Shown: positions 17,276 through 26,570, numbered from the stretch's first letter. The stretch is DNA of 64,000 bases from Nocardia neocaledoniensis (GCF_003182135.1 NZ_QGTL01000001.1:682001-746000), one strand, 5' to 3'. A program made the numbers and translations. The notes: generated by a model not told the origin, from the letters alone.

Positions 17276-18139
17276 TCAGTCGACGAGCACCGTCGCGAAG
17301 GTGGCGATCTGGCGGAATCCCACACGGCTGTAAGCACGTCGGGCGATGCGGTTGTAGTCGTTGACGTACAGGCTCGCCGTACGACCTGTCGCCACAACGG
17401 CATTGGCGACCGTCGCGGTGCCCGCCGTGCCGACGCCGGAACCACGGAAGTCCGGATGCACCCAGACGCCCTGGATCTGGCCGGTGCGCCGCGAGAGCGC
17501 GCCGATCTCGGCCTTGTAGACCACCACGCCGTCCTCGAAACGCGCCCAGGCCCTGCCGGATTCGATCAGGCTCTGGATCCGGCGCCGATAGCCGCGGCCG
17601 CCGTCGCCCGCGCGCGGGTCGACCCCGACCTCCTCGATGAACATGGCGATCGCGGCGGTCAGGTAGCGGTCGATCTCGTCGGGCCTGACCCGGCGCACGC
17701 CCTTGTCCGGGTCGGCCAGGGCGGGCGCCGCCAGCGCGAGCAGCGGCTGCTCGGCGCGCAGGTCCCGGGCAGGTCCCCATTTGGGGGCGAGCATCTCCCA
17801 CATCGGCAACGCGAGTTCCTGGCGGCCGACCAGCGAGGAGCACACACGGGGCCACCGCGCCGCGCGGTCGGCGAACGCGCGCAGCGCCTGCTGGTCACCG
17901 CGCAGCGGCACCAGGTTCGCGCCGGAGAAGCACAGCGAATCCGCCGGACCGCCGCGGCTCCAGAGTTCACCGAGCCCCGAGCGCGCGTCGAGACCGAACT
18001 CCTGCACGCGCGCCGCGATCATGCACGACGCCACGGGGTCGGAGTCGAGGACGCGGAGCACCTCGCCCAGGTCTCGCACGGACACCGGGCGCGCGGGGGT
18101 GGTCTTGGACCGTCGCGTCGGCTCCAGCAGACTCCGCAC
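17276..18139 (-). CDS. GNAT-family N-acetyltransferase with DUF4081 (Rv2867c-like)
   Basis: This 287-residue protein has a DUF4081-type N-terminal half and a C-terminal GNAT fold. The acetyl-CoA loop is VHPDFRGSGVG, followed by SLYVNDYNRIARRAYSRVG, a typical GNAT ending. The frame is open to 18241 inside ispG; GTG 18139 gives a length close to the mycobacterial ortholog (284 residues) and avoids overlap. It lies 61 bases after ispG on the same strand. Substrate is unknown; a link to the adjacent cell-wall gene is possible but unproved. Confidence 0.86.
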   Translation of the reverse strand: MRSLLEPTRRSKTTPARPVSVRDLGEVLRVLDSDPVASCMIAARVQEFGLDARSGLGELWSRGGPADSLCFSGANLVPLRGDQQALRAFADRAARWPRVCSSLVGRQELALPMWEMLAPKWGPARDLRAEQPLLALAAPALADPDKGVRRVRPDEIDRYLTAAIAMFIEEVGVDPRAGDGGRGYRRRIQSLIESGRAWARFEDGVVVYKAEIGALSRRTGQIQGVWVHPDFRGSGVGTAGTATVANAVVATGRTASLYVNDYNRIARRAYSRVGFRQIATFATVLVD

Positions 18140-18200
18140 GGCACCAGCCTGCCACGAATACGCGCCGAACGGTACGGGACCGCCGAATCCGGCCCGAAGG

Positions 18201-19355
18201 TCAGCCGACGGTGACGACGGGCTCGGCGCCCGGCTGCTCACCCATCTCCTCGGCGATGCGCATCGCCTCTTCGATCAGCGTCTCCACGATCTGCGCCTCC
18301 GGCACGGTCTTGATGACCTCACCCTTGACGAAGATCTGGCCCTTGCCGTTGCCGGAAGCGACACCGAGATCGGCCTCGCGGGCCTCGCCGGGACCGTTCA
18401 CGACGCAGCCCATCACGGCCACCCGCAACGGCACCTCGAGGCCGTCCAGGCCGGCGGAGACGGCGTCGGCCAGCGTGTACACGTCCACCTGGGCGCGTCC
18501 GCACGACGGGCAGGAGACGATCTCGAGCTTGCGCGGGCGCAGGTTCAGCGACTGCAGGATCTGGCCGCCGACCTTCACCTCCTCGGCGGGCGGGGCCGAG
18601 AGCGAGACGCGGATCGTGTCACCGATGCCCTCGCTGAGCAGCGCGCCGAACGCGACCGCCGACTTGATCGTGCCCTGGAACGCCGGGCCTGCCTCGGTGA
18701 CGCCCAGGTGCAGCGGGTAGTCGCTCTGCGCGGCCAGCTGCCGGTAGGCCTCCACCATGATCACCGGGTCGTTGTGCTTGACCGAGATCTTGATGTCGCC
18801 GAAGCCGTGGTCCTCGAACAGGCTCGCCTCCCACAGCGCCGACTCGACCAGCGCCTCCGGGGTGGCCTTGCCGTACTTCTCCAGCATCCGCTTGTCCAGC
18901 GAACCGGCGTTCACGCCGATGCGGATCGGGATGCCCGCCGCGCCCGCGGCCTTGGCGACCTCGCCGACCCGGCCGTCGAACTCCTTGATGTTGCCCGGGT
19001 TCACGCGGACCGCGGCGCAGCCCGCGTCGATCGCGGCGAAGATGTAGCGCGGCTGGAAGTGGATGTCGGCGATCACCGGTATCTGCGACTTCTTGGCGAT
19101 CGTGGCGAGCGCGTCGGCGTCCTCCTGGCGCGGACACGCCACCCGGACGATGTCGCAGCCGGACGCGGTGAGCTCGGCGATCTGCTGCAGCGTCGCGTTC
19201 ACGTCGTGGGTCTTGGTGGTCGTCATCGACTGCACGGAGATCGGCGAGTCACTTCCCACACCGACATTGCCCACCTTCAGCTGGCGGGTCTTGCGCCGGG
19301 GTGCGAGAACAGCAGCGGGAGCGGCGGGCATCCCCAATCCGATGGTGCTGGTCAC
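18201..19355 (-). CDS. ispG: 4-hydroxy-3-methylbut-2-en-1-yl diphosphate synthase (flavodoxin)
   Basis: This 384-residue iron-sulfur enzyme of the non-mevalonate isoprenoid pathway converts methylerythritol cyclodiphosphate to HMBPP. Conserved parts are the N-terminal TIM-barrel region ([35 protein letters not shown]). The C-terminal 4Fe-4S cysteines lie in SCPSCGR and [11 protein letters not shown]. The start GTG 19355 follows AGAAGG. It is grouped with dxr, an earlier enzyme of the same pathway, with rseP between them. An ATPase remnant and about 350 bases separate it from rseP, so it may have its own promoter. Confidence 0.97.
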   Translation of the reverse strand: MTSTIGLGMPAAPAAVLAPRRKTRQLKVGNVGVGSDSPISVQSMTTTKTHDVNATLQQIAELTASGCDIVRVACPRQEDADALATIAKKSQIPVIADIHFQPRYIFAAIDAGCAAVRVNPGNIKEFDGRVGEVAKAAGAAGIPIRIGVNAGSLDKRMLEKYGKATPEALVESALWEASLFEDHGFGDIKISVKHNDPVIMVEAYRQLAAQSDYPLHLGVTEAGPAFQGTIKSAVAFGALLSEGIGDTIRVSLSAPPAEEVKVGGQILQSLNLRPRKLEIVSCPSCGRAQVDVYTLADAVSAGLDGLEVPLRVAVMGCVVNGPGEAREADLGVASGNGKGQIFVKGEVIKTVPEAQIVETLIEEAMRIAEEMGEQPGAEPVVTVG

Positions 19356-19527
19356 GGTCGGCTGCCTTCTTTCGTGTACGTGTCGGTGTGAGGCGGTGGT
19401 CTCGCTGCCGAGCTTAGTCGCGCGGGGTGACCCACCGCCCTGTGAGGGGCACGACAGCAGACCAACTCGACCCACCGACCAGCACTCAACCGCGCCTACA
19501 CGGTAGCAAGGTCGCTGTCGGCTGACC

Positions 19528-19707
19528 GATGAGCAGTTCGCCCCACGACCACAGTGGGGACAGGGGCTCATCTTCCTGGTCGGTGAGAACAGCAGTGGTA
19601 AGCCAACGCTGGCGGAGGCCTTGGCGTTGGCTGCGGGCATGAACCCCGGAAGGAGGGAGTCAGAACTACCGCTTCACGACACGGTTGGAATCCCCTGGCG
19701 ACGATGA
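19528..19707 (+). pseudogene. Remnant of an AAA/ABC-type ATPase gene (Walker A region)
   Basis: In the 352-base gap between ispG and rseP the plus strand reads [20 protein letters not shown] followed by [11 protein letters not shown], then runs to TGA at 19705-19707. Intact bacterial ATPases have GLTFLVGENGSGKSTL-EAL here, so Walker A has decayed at GSGKST to SSGKPT. The frame carries no proper start and no Walker B or signature. It is read as the relic of a small ATPase gene. No transposon ends are visible beside it. Confidence 0.7.
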
Positions 19708-20910
19708 TCAGGGACCGAGCGTGATCGGATTGACGATGTCGGCCGCGAGCGTCAGCAGCATGAACGCGCCACCGATCACCACCGCGACATAGGTCACCGG
19801 GAGAAGTTTCAAGTAATCAACTGGTCCGGCTGGCGCCTTGCCACGCCACGATCGGATGGTGTCGCGAACCTTCTCATATAGCACGACCGCGATATGCCCA
19901 CCGTCGAGCGGCAGCAGGGGCAACAAGTTGAACGCCCCCAGGAAGAAGTTGAGGCTGGCCAGCACGAGGATGAACACACCCCACAGACCACGCTCGGCGG
20001 TCTCGCCTCCGATACGGCTGGCGCCGTAGACGCTGACCGGAGTTTCCGGATCGCGCTCGCCGCCCGTGACCGCCTCCCACAGCGCTGTCACTTTCTGCGG
20101 CATCTTGGCCAACGACTTCACGGTCTCGACGAAGAAGTCGCCCGTGAACGAGATGGTTGCCGGAATCGCGGCGATCGGTCCGTACTGCTCGGGAGGAGCG
20201 ACTGTGTCGGGGCCGACGCCGACGGCGCTCACCTCACGGGCCGGGCCCTCCTTCGGGGACCGCATGACCCGCTCCGGGGTGACCGGGACGGTGAGGGTCT
20301 CGCCCGCTCGCTCGATCGTGTAGGTGAAGGTGCCGGTCTGCTTCTGGGTCTCGGCCTGGAACTGGGCCCAGGTGGTCACCTCGACACCGTTGACGGCCTT
20401 CACCACGTCACCACGCCGGAGCCCGGCGCGTTGGGCGGGCCCGTCACCGGTGCAGGGCGCCAGGGTCTTCTCCGGCGTCTCCTGCGCGACACAGCTCATG
20501 TTTCCCAGCGCCGTGGCCGGGGGCTGCTCGAGCTGCGGCAGCCCCCATCCGATCGCCAGGACCACCAGCAGGATGAAGCCGAGCAGGAAGTTCATCGCGA
20601 TGCCGCCGAACATCACCACCAGGCGCTTCCAGGTCGCCTGCCGGTACATCGCCCGGTCGACGTCCTCCGGCTCGAGCTCGTCGAGCGCCGTCATGCCCGC
20701 GATGTCGCAGAACCCGCCCAGCGGCAGCGCCTTGAGGCCGTACTCGGTCTCACCGCGCCGGAAGGAGAACACCTTCGGCCCGAATCCGATGAAGTAGCGG
20801 CGCACCTTCATGCCGGTGGCCTGCGCAGCCCACATGTGCCCGCACTCGTGCAGCGCGATCGAGATCGTGATACCGAGGGCGAACAGTGCGAACCCCAGCG
20901 CGAATACCAT
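19708..20910 (-). CDS. rseP: Site-2 protease RseP/Rip1 (intramembrane zinc metalloprotease)
   Basis: This 400-residue membrane protease cuts anti-sigma factors and other membrane substrates within the bilayer. The zinc site is HECGH (His21, Glu22, His25) in the first transmembrane helix. The second zinc/active-site motif is LDGGH in the third. A PDZ-like domain lies between (AGLRRGDVVKAVNGVEV). Four hydrophobic segments are seen. The ortholog in M. tuberculosis is Rip1 (Rv2869c), which occupies the same place between dxr and ispG. It lies 147 bases downstream of dxr, the interval being filled by a long hairpin. Confidence 0.95.
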   Translation of the reverse strand: MVFALGFALFALGITISIALHECGHMWAAQATGMKVRRYFIGFGPKVFSFRRGETEYGLKALPLGGFCDIAGMTALDELEPEDVDRAMYRQATWKRLVVMFGGIAMNFLLGFILLVVLAIGWGLPQLEQPPATALGNMSCVAQETPEKTLAPCTGDGPAQRAGLRRGDVVKAVNGVEVTTWAQFQAETQKQTGTFTYTIERAGETLTVPVTPERVMRSPKEGPAREVSAVGVGPDTVAPPEQYGPIAAIPATISFTGDFFVETVKSLAKMPQKVTALWEAVTGGERDPETPVSVYGASRIGGETAERGLWGVFILVLASLNFFLGAFNLLPLLPLDGGHIAVVLYEKVRDTIRSWRGKAPAGPVDYLKLLPVTYVAVVIGGAFMLLTLAADIVNPITLGP

Positions 20911-20943
20911 CAGGCTCCTGAGTCTTTGGCGGCTGGCGCCGCG

Positions 20944-21031
20944 GTTTTCGGCCTCGTGACCTCGCGTCCGAGGCGCGAGACTGCGCCTTCGGCGTTCCGT
21001 CTCGCTCCTCGGACGCGAGGCGGCCGAAAAC
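20944..21031 (-). repeat. Long imperfect hairpin between dxr and rseP
   Basis: Three nested arms pair across an 88-base segment: GTTTTCGGCC with GGCCGAAAAC, CCTCGCGTCCGAGG with CCTCGGACGCGAGG, and GCGAGAC with GTCTCGC. The apical loop contains CGCCTTCGGCG, itself able to fold. That is about 31 paired bases with small bulges. It starts 26 bases after the dxr stop and ends 33 bases before the rseP ATG, so it would lie in a dxr-rseP message. It could be a processing site, attenuator or terminator, or a mobile intergenic repeat. Confidence 0.75.
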
Positions 21032-21057
21032 GTGGTGGTCCCGTCGTGTCCGCCGGG

Positions 21058-22251
21058 TCAGGGCGTAGCGGCCCCGGCGATCACATCCGCGGCGTACTCC
21101 CGTGCCCAGCGGTCGGCCGCGAGGACGTCGTCCAGGGTATCGGGTTCGGCGTGCCAGCGATCGGCGGCCTCCACCGCCTGGGTGACCGTGCGCACGATGG
21201 CGGGGAAGGTGATCTCGCCGTCGAGGAAGGCCTGGACAGCCACCTCGTTGGCGGCGTTGTAGACCGCGGTGACGCTGCCGCCCGCCTCTCCCGCCTGCCT
21301 GGCCAGCCGCACCGCGGGGAAGACCTTGTCGTCGACCGGCTCAAACGTCCAGGTGGCGGCCGTGCCGAAATCGCAGGCGGCGGCCGCGCCGGCGATGCGG
21401 TCGGGCCAGCCCAGCGCCAGCGCGATCGGCAGCTTCATGTCCGGCGGGCTGGCCTGGGCCAGGGTGGAGCCGTCGGTGAAGGTGACCATCGAGTGCACGA
21501 TCGACTGCGGGTGCACGGTGACGTCGATGCGGTCGTAGGGCACGCCGAACAGCAGATGCGTCTCGATGAGCTCGAGGCCCTTGTTCACCAGCGAGGCCGA
21601 GTTGAGGGTGTTCATCGGGCCCATGGACCAGGTCGGATGGGTCTTGGCCTCGGCGGGGTTCACCGCCTCGAGCATCTCGGTGGTCCAGCCGCGGAACGGG
21701 CCGCCCGAGGCGGTGAGGATCAGCCGGTCGACCTCCTCGGCCCGCCCGCCGCGCAGGCACTGCGCGAGCGCGGAGTGCTCGGAGTCCACCGGCACGATCT
21801 GGCCCGGCGCGGCCGCGCGGGTCACCAGCGACCCGCCGGCGACCAGCGATTCCTTGTTGGCCAGCGCCAGCCGGGTGCCCGCCGCGAGCGTCGCGAGGGT
21901 GGGTTCCAGGCCCAGCGAGCCGACCAGGGCGTTGAGCACGACATCGGCCTCGGTGCGGCGCACGAGTTCGGTCGCGGCGTCGGGGCCGCCGAGGTCGAGG
22001 TCGAGCGCCTGCGCGGTGGCGGGATCGGCGACGGCGACATTGCGGGTACCGGTGGCGGCCATCTGCTCGGCGAGCAGGGCGGGGTTCCCGCCGCGCGCGG
22101 CCAGGCCGACGACCTCGAAGCGGTCGGGATTGGCGGCGATCACCTCGAGCGCCTGGGTCCCGATCGACCCGGTACTGCCGAGGAGCAGCACCTTCACCCG
22201 ATCGGTGGACGTGGAGTGGCCTTGTGCGGCACGCGTTGCTGGGTGGGACAC
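21058..22251 (-). CDS. dxr: 1-deoxy-D-xylulose 5-phosphate reductoisomerase
   Basis: This 397-residue NADPH enzyme makes methylerythritol phosphate, the first committed step of the non-mevalonate isoprenoid pathway and the target of fosmidomycin. The dinucleotide loop [10 protein letters not shown] is near residue 25. Metal and substrate residues lie in [17 protein letters not shown] and [10 protein letters not shown](S)LVNKGLE. GTG 22251 is chosen by comparison with the mycobacterial protein, which has a similar short leader; GTG 22197 is an alternative. It is followed by rseP and ispG on the same strand. Confidence 0.97.
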   Translation of the reverse strand: MSHPATRAAQGHSTSTDRVKVLLLGSTGSIGTQALEVIAANPDRFEVVGLAARGGNPALLAEQMAATGTRNVAVADPATAQALDLDLGGPDAATELVRRTEADVVLNALVGSLGLEPTLATLAAGTRLALANKESLVAGGSLVTRAAAPGQIVPVDSEHSALAQCLRGGRAEEVDRLILTASGGPFRGWTTEMLEAVNPAEAKTHPTWSMGPMNTLNSASLVNKGLELIETHLLFGVPYDRIDVTVHPQSIVHSMVTFTDGSTLAQASPPDMKLPIALALGWPDRIAGAAAACDFGTAATWTFEPVDDKVFPAVRLARQAGEAGGSVTAVYNAANEVAVQAFLDGEITFPAIVRTVTQAVEAADRWHAEPDTLDDVLAADRWAREYAADVIAGAATP

Positions 22252-22346
22252 GGGCCCATTGTGGCAGGGCTGCTGGCTACGACGAACGGTCGTATGCCAC
22301 GATATGCTCACTCGCCCAACCAGAACTCGAGCCCTAAGGAGCGATC

Positions 22347-22616
22347 GTGGCCGCCACGGACCTCGAAAAAGCCAGCACCGAGCGCGCCGTCGCCACCAGC
22401 GTCGACCCCGCCGAGGTGCCCTCGGCCGCATGGGGCTGGAGCGGCGAGTCGCACAAGACCTTCCGCATCGCGGGCTGGATCGTCGTGGTCGCCCTGCTCG
22501 GCATGACCATCGGCAACCACCAGGGCCACGTCGAGGACATCTTCCTCATCGGCCTGGCCGCCCTGCTGGCCGCGATCATGGTCGTCGACTCGCTCACCAA
22601 GCGCGTTCCGAGGTAG
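22347..22616 (+). CDS. DUF2631 small membrane protein
   Basis: This 89-residue protein of Mycobacteriales has an acidic N-terminal half containing the conserved WGWSGE and KTFRIAGW. Two short hydrophobic segments follow, [12 protein letters not shown] and [15 protein letters not shown], joined by [11 protein letters not shown] 22347 follows AAGGAGCGATC, a strong ribosome binding site. It is divergent from dxr, as in related genomes. A TATGCT hexamer about 45 bases upstream could be the -10 element. Function is unknown. Confidence 0.87.
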   Translation: MAATDLEKASTERAVATSVDPAEVPSAAWGWSGESHKTFRIAGWIVVVALLGMTIGNHQGHVEDIFLIGLAALLAAIMVVDSLTKRVPR

Positions 22617-22634
22617 TCCTCGGTCCCCTCGACC

Positions 22635-22668
22635 ACGCCTGCGAGCGCCCCGGCGCCGCAGGCGTTTT
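22635..22668 (+). terminator. Intrinsic terminator after the DUF2631 gene
   Basis: ACGCCTGCG (22635-22643) pairs with CGCAGGCGT (22657-22665), followed immediately by a TTTT run. It lies between the convergent DUF2631 and LysR genes and would stop the plus-strand transcript. It is one of the few classical stem-plus-T terminators seen here. Confidence 0.75.
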
Positions 22669-22674
22669 CGTGTC

Positions 22675-23628
22675 TCAGCGACCGCGCCGGGCGTTCGGCT
22701 TCCTGCCCCTGCCCTGCTGCTTGGCGACCGGCTTGCGCGCGGTCTGCTTGCGCGCCGGTTTCGCCGGTGCGCGCCGCGCCGGTTCGGCGGCCACCGCCCC
22801 GCGCGAACTGTTGGCCGAGCGGCCGCGGACGATCCCGACGAACTCCTCGATCAGCGCGTTGTCGGCCCCGGCGGGCCAGGCGAGCGCGATCTCGGTGAAC
22901 TCGGTGTCGCTGATCGGGCGGTACACCAGGTCGCGCCGGTGGTGCAGCCGGGCGATCGACTGCGGCACGACCGTCGCGCCGCCCACCGCGGCGACCAGGG
23001 CCAGGGTGTCGGCGGCCTTGTCGATCTCGGCGCCGTCCTGGATCCGCTCGTCGGCCAGGTCGGCCGGGCTGATGGTGTCCAGCAGCGAGAGCGCGTCGTC
23101 CTTCTGCACGACGGCGACCGGCGTCTCGCGCCACAGCGCGATCGTGTGCAGCGCGGCCGTGTCGATCGGCAGCCGGACGAAGCACAGGTCGACCCGGCCC
23201 TCGCGCAGCGCGTCCGCCTGTTCGGCCTGTGCGATCCCGACGACCTCGAGCGGATGATCGGGCAGCCGCTCGCCCCAGACGCGCGCCCACTTCGTCACCG
23301 TCACGCCCGGCACGAACCCGACCCGCAGGCTCGCCGGCGCGCTCGGCTTCTGCTCGCGTTCGGCCTGCTCCCGCGCGCTGATCAAATCCCTGGCGTGCGT
23401 GAGCAGTGCGGCGCCGTCCTCGGTGAGCTGGGTCGGCGACGCGCCAGGCACGAAAACCCTTGTGCCGAGCTCTTTCTCCAACTCGATGACGGTCGCGCTC
23501 AGACTCTGCCGGGAGATCCGCAGGCCCTTGGCCGCCCGCGCGAAATGCAGTTCCTCGGCGACGGCGACGAAGCGACGCAGCCGCGCGAGGTCGATGGAGT
23601 CGGCGGCGGTGACATCGAAGTCGCTCAT
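22675..23628 (-). CDS. LysR-family regulator with a basic C-terminal tail
   Basis: This 317-residue transcription regulator has a standard LysR winged helix at residues 13-72 (LARLRRFVAVAEELHFARAA, LRISRQSLSATVIELEKELG) and a substrate-binding-protein-like effector domain to about residue 265. The final 50 residues are a Lys/Arg/Ala/Pro tail (ARRAPAKPARKQTARKPVAK) resembling the tails of histone-like proteins; LysR proteins normally end before this. It is convergent with the DUF2631 gene and sits 43 bases beyond the kinase array on the same strand as the kinases. Target genes are unknown. Confidence 0.88.
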   Translation of the reverse strand: MSDFDVTAADSIDLARLRRFVAVAEELHFARAAKGLRISRQSLSATVIELEKELGTRVFVPGASPTQLTEDGAALLTHARDLISAREQAEREQKPSAPASLRVGFVPGVTVTKWARVWGERLPDHPLEVVGIAQAEQADALREGRVDLCFVRLPIDTAALHTIALWRETPVAVVQKDDALSLLDTISPADLADERIQDGAEIDKAADTLALVAAVGGATVVPQSIARLHHRRDLVYRPISDTEFTEIALAWPAGADNALIEEFVGIVRGRSANSSRGAVAAEPARRAPAKPARKQTARKPVAKQQGRGRKPNARRGR

Positions 23629-23671
23629 TCTGACCAGGATATGGCACCCTGCGCGCGCCGCCGCGCACCGC

Positions 23672-24832
23672 TCACAGGCTCGTCAGCAACCACACCACGC
23701 CGAGCACACACCCCACGATCGCGGCCACGATCAGCAGGGTGCCGAGGATCGAGCCCCATCCGCTGCTCGACGGCGCGGGCGGTGGAACCGGGGGACGCAT
23801 CGCGGGCGCCTGCCAGGCGGCCGGCGTCACGGGGCGCGGCGGGACCGGCTGACGCGGTGGCTGATAGATCGGCTGCGGACCGGGCGTAGGTCGCGGGGCC
23901 ACCGGCATCCCCGGCGCGCTCACCGGGCGCATCGGCGCCATCCCGACGAACGGCTGCACGTGCGCGCCCGACGTGGGCTGGGCGAGCGGCCTGGCGCCGG
24001 TGGTCGGCGTGCGCATCGCCCGGCGCACGGCGTCGACGAATTCCTCGCACGAGGAGAACCGGTCGGCGGGCCGTTTGGCGAGCGCGCGGGCCATCACCGA
24101 GTCCAGGACCGGCGGCAGCCCGCCGCGGCGGGGGCTGATCGGCGGCGGCGGCGCCTGCAGATGACCGGTGATGACGGCCGCCGGGCTGGTCCCCTCGTAG
24201 GGCGCGGTGCCGGTCAGCAGCACATACAGGGTGCAGGCCAGCGAGTACTGGTCGGCGCGGTGATCGAGGGCGGCGCCGGTGAGCTGCTCCGGCGCGGCGT
24301 AGGCGAGGGTGGCCGTGAACGAGCCGGTCTCGGTCAGGTGCCCGGAATCGTCGCGGAGCCGGGCGATGCCGAAGTCGGTGAGGTAGACCCGCTCCTGGCT
24401 GTTGGAGCGCGCCAGCAGGATGTTGCCCGGCTTCACATCGCGGTGCAGCACGCCGGCCCGGTGCGCGTAGTCCAGCGCGGCGGCCGTCTCGCCGATGATC
24501 TGCACGGCCCTGTCCGGCGGCAATGTTCGCGGGTCCAGTGCCGAGGCGTCGACGCCGTCGATGTACTGCATGCTGATCCACAGCTGATCGTCCTCGACGC
24601 CGCGGTCGAACACGGTCACGATGTTCGGGTGGTCGAGCTGGGCCACCAGATCGGCTTCCCGCTCGAATCTGGCCCTGATCTCGGCGTCGGAGTACAGCTC
24701 CTGATTCAGCAGTTTCAGCGCGGTCCACCGCGGCAGCCGCGGGTGCCTGGCCAGATACACCGACCCCATCCCGCCACGGCCCAGCTGCCGGTCGATCGTG
24801 TATCCGGCGAACACCGTCCCGTCAGAAACCAC
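23672..24832 (-). CDS. Membrane Ser/Thr protein kinase without extracellular sensor (array member 1)
   Basis: This 386-residue kinase is of the PknB/Hanks type. Glycine loop GRGGMGSVYLA, catalytic Lys40 (ALKLLN), HRDVKP (Asp131), DFGIAR and the activation segment ending APEQL are intact. A Pro-rich linker of about 90 residues leads to one transmembrane helix (ILGTLLIVAAIVGCVLGVVW) that ends three residues before the stop, so there is no outside domain. It is the last of four tandem paralogs read leftward. The GTG start and 39-base distance to a TAGGGT hexamer are the same as in the next kinase. Substrates are unknown. Confidence 0.9.
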   Translation of the reverse strand: MVSDGTVFAGYTIDRQLGRGGMGSVYLARHPRLPRWTALKLLNQELYSDAEIRARFEREADLVAQLDHPNIVTVFDRGVEDDQLWISMQYIDGVDASALDPRTLPPDRAVQIIGETAAALDYAHRAGVLHRDVKPGNILLARSNSQERVYLTDFGIARLRDDSGHLTETGSFTATLAYAAPEQLTGAALDHRADQYSLACTLYVLLTGTAPYEGTSPAAVITGHLQAPPPPISPRRGGLPPVLDSVMARALAKRPADRFSSCEEFVDAVRRAMRTPTTGARPLAQPTSGAHVQPFVGMAPMRPVSAPGMPVAPRPTPGPQPIYQPPRQPVPPRPVTPAAWQAPAMRPPVPPPAPSSSGWGSILGTLLIVAAIVGCVLGVVWLLTSL

Positions 24833-24870
24833 TCTGACCCCCGAATCTCGCTCGTCGTCCGACGCGCTGG

Positions 24871-24876
24871 ACCCTA
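24871..24876 (-). promoter_or_regulatory. Putative -10 element of kinase 1 (TAGGGT)
   Basis: TAGGGT (24876-24871) fits the actinobacterial TANNNT -10 hexamer. It is followed by a leader (24839-24873) identical base for base over 35 positions to that of kinase 2 (26539-26573). The GTG start is 39 bases downstream in both. Kinase 3 has TACGGT in a similar place. Confidence 0.45.
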
Positions 24877-24918
24877 CCAAAACGGCGTTCGCGGCGTCGC
24901 GGGCATTGCCCGCGCGAC

Positions 24919-26532
24919 TCAGCCGAGCGGGAACGACGCGATGTCCGCGAGCAACACCGGCATGTCCTTGTCCAGCGTCGACATCGCCCACCCGTGATTG
25001 AACACGAGGACCCAGCGCTCCCGCCCCGGATCGCTGAAGGTCGACACCACCACCGACATCGAGTACTGGCCGTTGTAGTACATCGCGCGATGATCGTCGG
25101 TGCGTGTCCCGGAGGTCGCCCTCCCCACGCTCGTGGTCTCCCGCTGGAACTGCGCGATCGCGGCTTTCGCCGACTCCACCGTGGGAAAACCGTAGAGTGA
25201 GTACGCCGTAGCGGTGACGTCGCTGGGTTCGCACGCCCATTTGGCCTCGGCCGCCTGGAAGGTCAGTTCCCACATGACCTCGGCGCGATACTTCGTGTCG
25301 GCGTAGGCATCACACGCGCGGTCGCCGTAGCCGTTACCTTGCGCGTACGAGCTCGACGACGAACTGCTGCCGGGCTCCGCGGGCGGCAGCAGCTGGGGAA
25401 ACGCCGACGACATCGCGGCGAGGTCGCGGCGGGCCTGCGACTCGGTCAGCCCGAGCAGCGAGGTGCCGCCCGCCCGCGCGACCAGGTAGGCCGCACCGAG
25501 CACGACAACGACGGCGATGACCAGCGCGAGCGCGAGGCGGCCGCCCTTGCGCGGCGCCGGACGTCCCGGATTCGGCCGCCGAGGATCCACATGCGGCGGG
25601 TGCGCTGAGTAATGTTGCGGTGCGGGAGGATAGGGCGCCCGATACGCCCCCGGCACTTGCGGGAACTGCGGCATCGACGGTGCCGCGAACACCGTCGGCT
25701 GCGCGCCGGCTCCGCTCAGCGCCCGACGCGCGGCGGCGGCGAATTCCGCGCACGAGTCGAACCGGTCGGCCGGCCGCTTCGCCAACGCTCGGGCCAGTAC
25801 CACGTCCAGTTCGGCAGGCAGATCGGGCTGGCGCGCACGCGGCGAGGGCGGCGGTGCCTGCAGATGCCCCTGGATGACGTGCACCGGATTCGTCGCCTCG
25901 AACGGCGCGACCCCGGTGAGCAGGGCGAACAGGGAGCACGCCAGGGAATACTGATCGGAGCGATGATCGAGGTGCGCGCCCGTGAGCTGCTCGGGCGAGG
26001 CATAGGCCAGCGTGGCGGTGAAGGTCCCGGTCTGCGTCAGCTGATGACTGTCGTCCCGGGGGCGCGCGATCCCGAAGTCTGTCAGCAGAACCCGTTCCTT
26101 GCCGTCGGCCTCGGCCAGGAGAATGTTGGCCGGCTTCACGTCCCGATGCAACACCCCGTTGCGGTGCGCGTGATCGAGCGCCGCCGCCGTTCCCTCGATG
26201 ATGCGCAACGCCCGCTCGGCGGGGACCGGATGCTCGATGGTGGCCGCGTCGACACCGTCGACGAACTGCATGCTGATCCACAGATGACCGTCCTCGACAC
26301 CGCGGTCGTACACCGCCACGATGTTCGGATGCTCCAACCGCGCGGCCAGATCCGCTTCGCGTTCGAACCGCGCACGGATCTCGTTGTCGGAGAACAACTC
26401 CGGATTCAACAACTTGAGCGCGATCCGGCGCGGCAGGCGCGGATGCCGAGCCAGGAACACCGACCCCATCCCGCCACGGCCGAGTTGGCGGTCGATCGTG
26501 TACCCGGCGAAGACCGCCCCCTCCGAAACCAC
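24919..26532 (-). CDS. Receptor-type Ser/Thr protein kinase (array member 2)
   Basis: This 537-residue protein has a cytoplasmic kinase domain (residues 1-270; Lys40, HRDVKP with Asp131, DFGIARP), a Pro/His-rich linker, one transmembrane helix near 330-350 (ALVIAVVVVLGAAYLVA), and an outside domain of about 190 residues. That domain has two cysteines (DRACDAY and KWACEPS) that could form a disulfide, and motifs AFPQLLP, FPTVESAKAA and GRERWVLVFN shared with kinases 3 and 4. I do not recognise it as PASTA or as the four-cysteine PknH sensor. GTG 26532 matches the other array members; an upstream TTG would add 16 residues. Confidence 0.92.
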   Translation of the reverse strand: MVSEGAVFAGYTIDRQLGRGGMGSVFLARHPRLPRRIALKLLNPELFSDNEIRARFEREADLAARLEHPNIVAVYDRGVEDGHLWISMQFVDGVDAATIEHPVPAERALRIIEGTAAALDHAHRNGVLHRDVKPANILLAEADGKERVLLTDFGIARPRDDSHQLTQTGTFTATLAYASPEQLTGAHLDHRSDQYSLACSLFALLTGVAPFEATNPVHVIQGHLQAPPPSPRARQPDLPAELDVVLARALAKRPADRFDSCAEFAAAARRALSGAGAQPTVFAAPSMPQFPQVPGAYRAPYPPAPQHYSAHPPHVDPRRPNPGRPAPRKGGRLALALVIAVVVVLGAAYLVARAGGTSLLGLTESQARRDLAAMSSAFPQLLPPAEPGSSSSSSSYAQGNGYGDRACDAYADTKYRAEVMWELTFQAAEAKWACEPSDVTATAYSLYGFPTVESAKAAIAQFQRETTSVGRATSGTRTDDHRAMYYNGQYSMSVVVSTFSDPGRERWVLVFNHGWAMSTLDKDMPVLLADIASFPLG

Positions 26533-26570
26533 CCAGATCCCCGAATCTCGCTCGTCGTCCGACGCGCTGG

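Noticed and set aside
17211..17855. A 215-residue N-terminal extension of PBP-lipo
   Set aside because: It would overlap the GNAT gene and precede a clear lipoprotein signal peptide.
19894..22506. An 870-residue plus-strand frame across rseP and dxr
   Set aside because: Composition is Arg/Gly/Gln-rich without any domain, and it mirrors conserved genes on the other strand.
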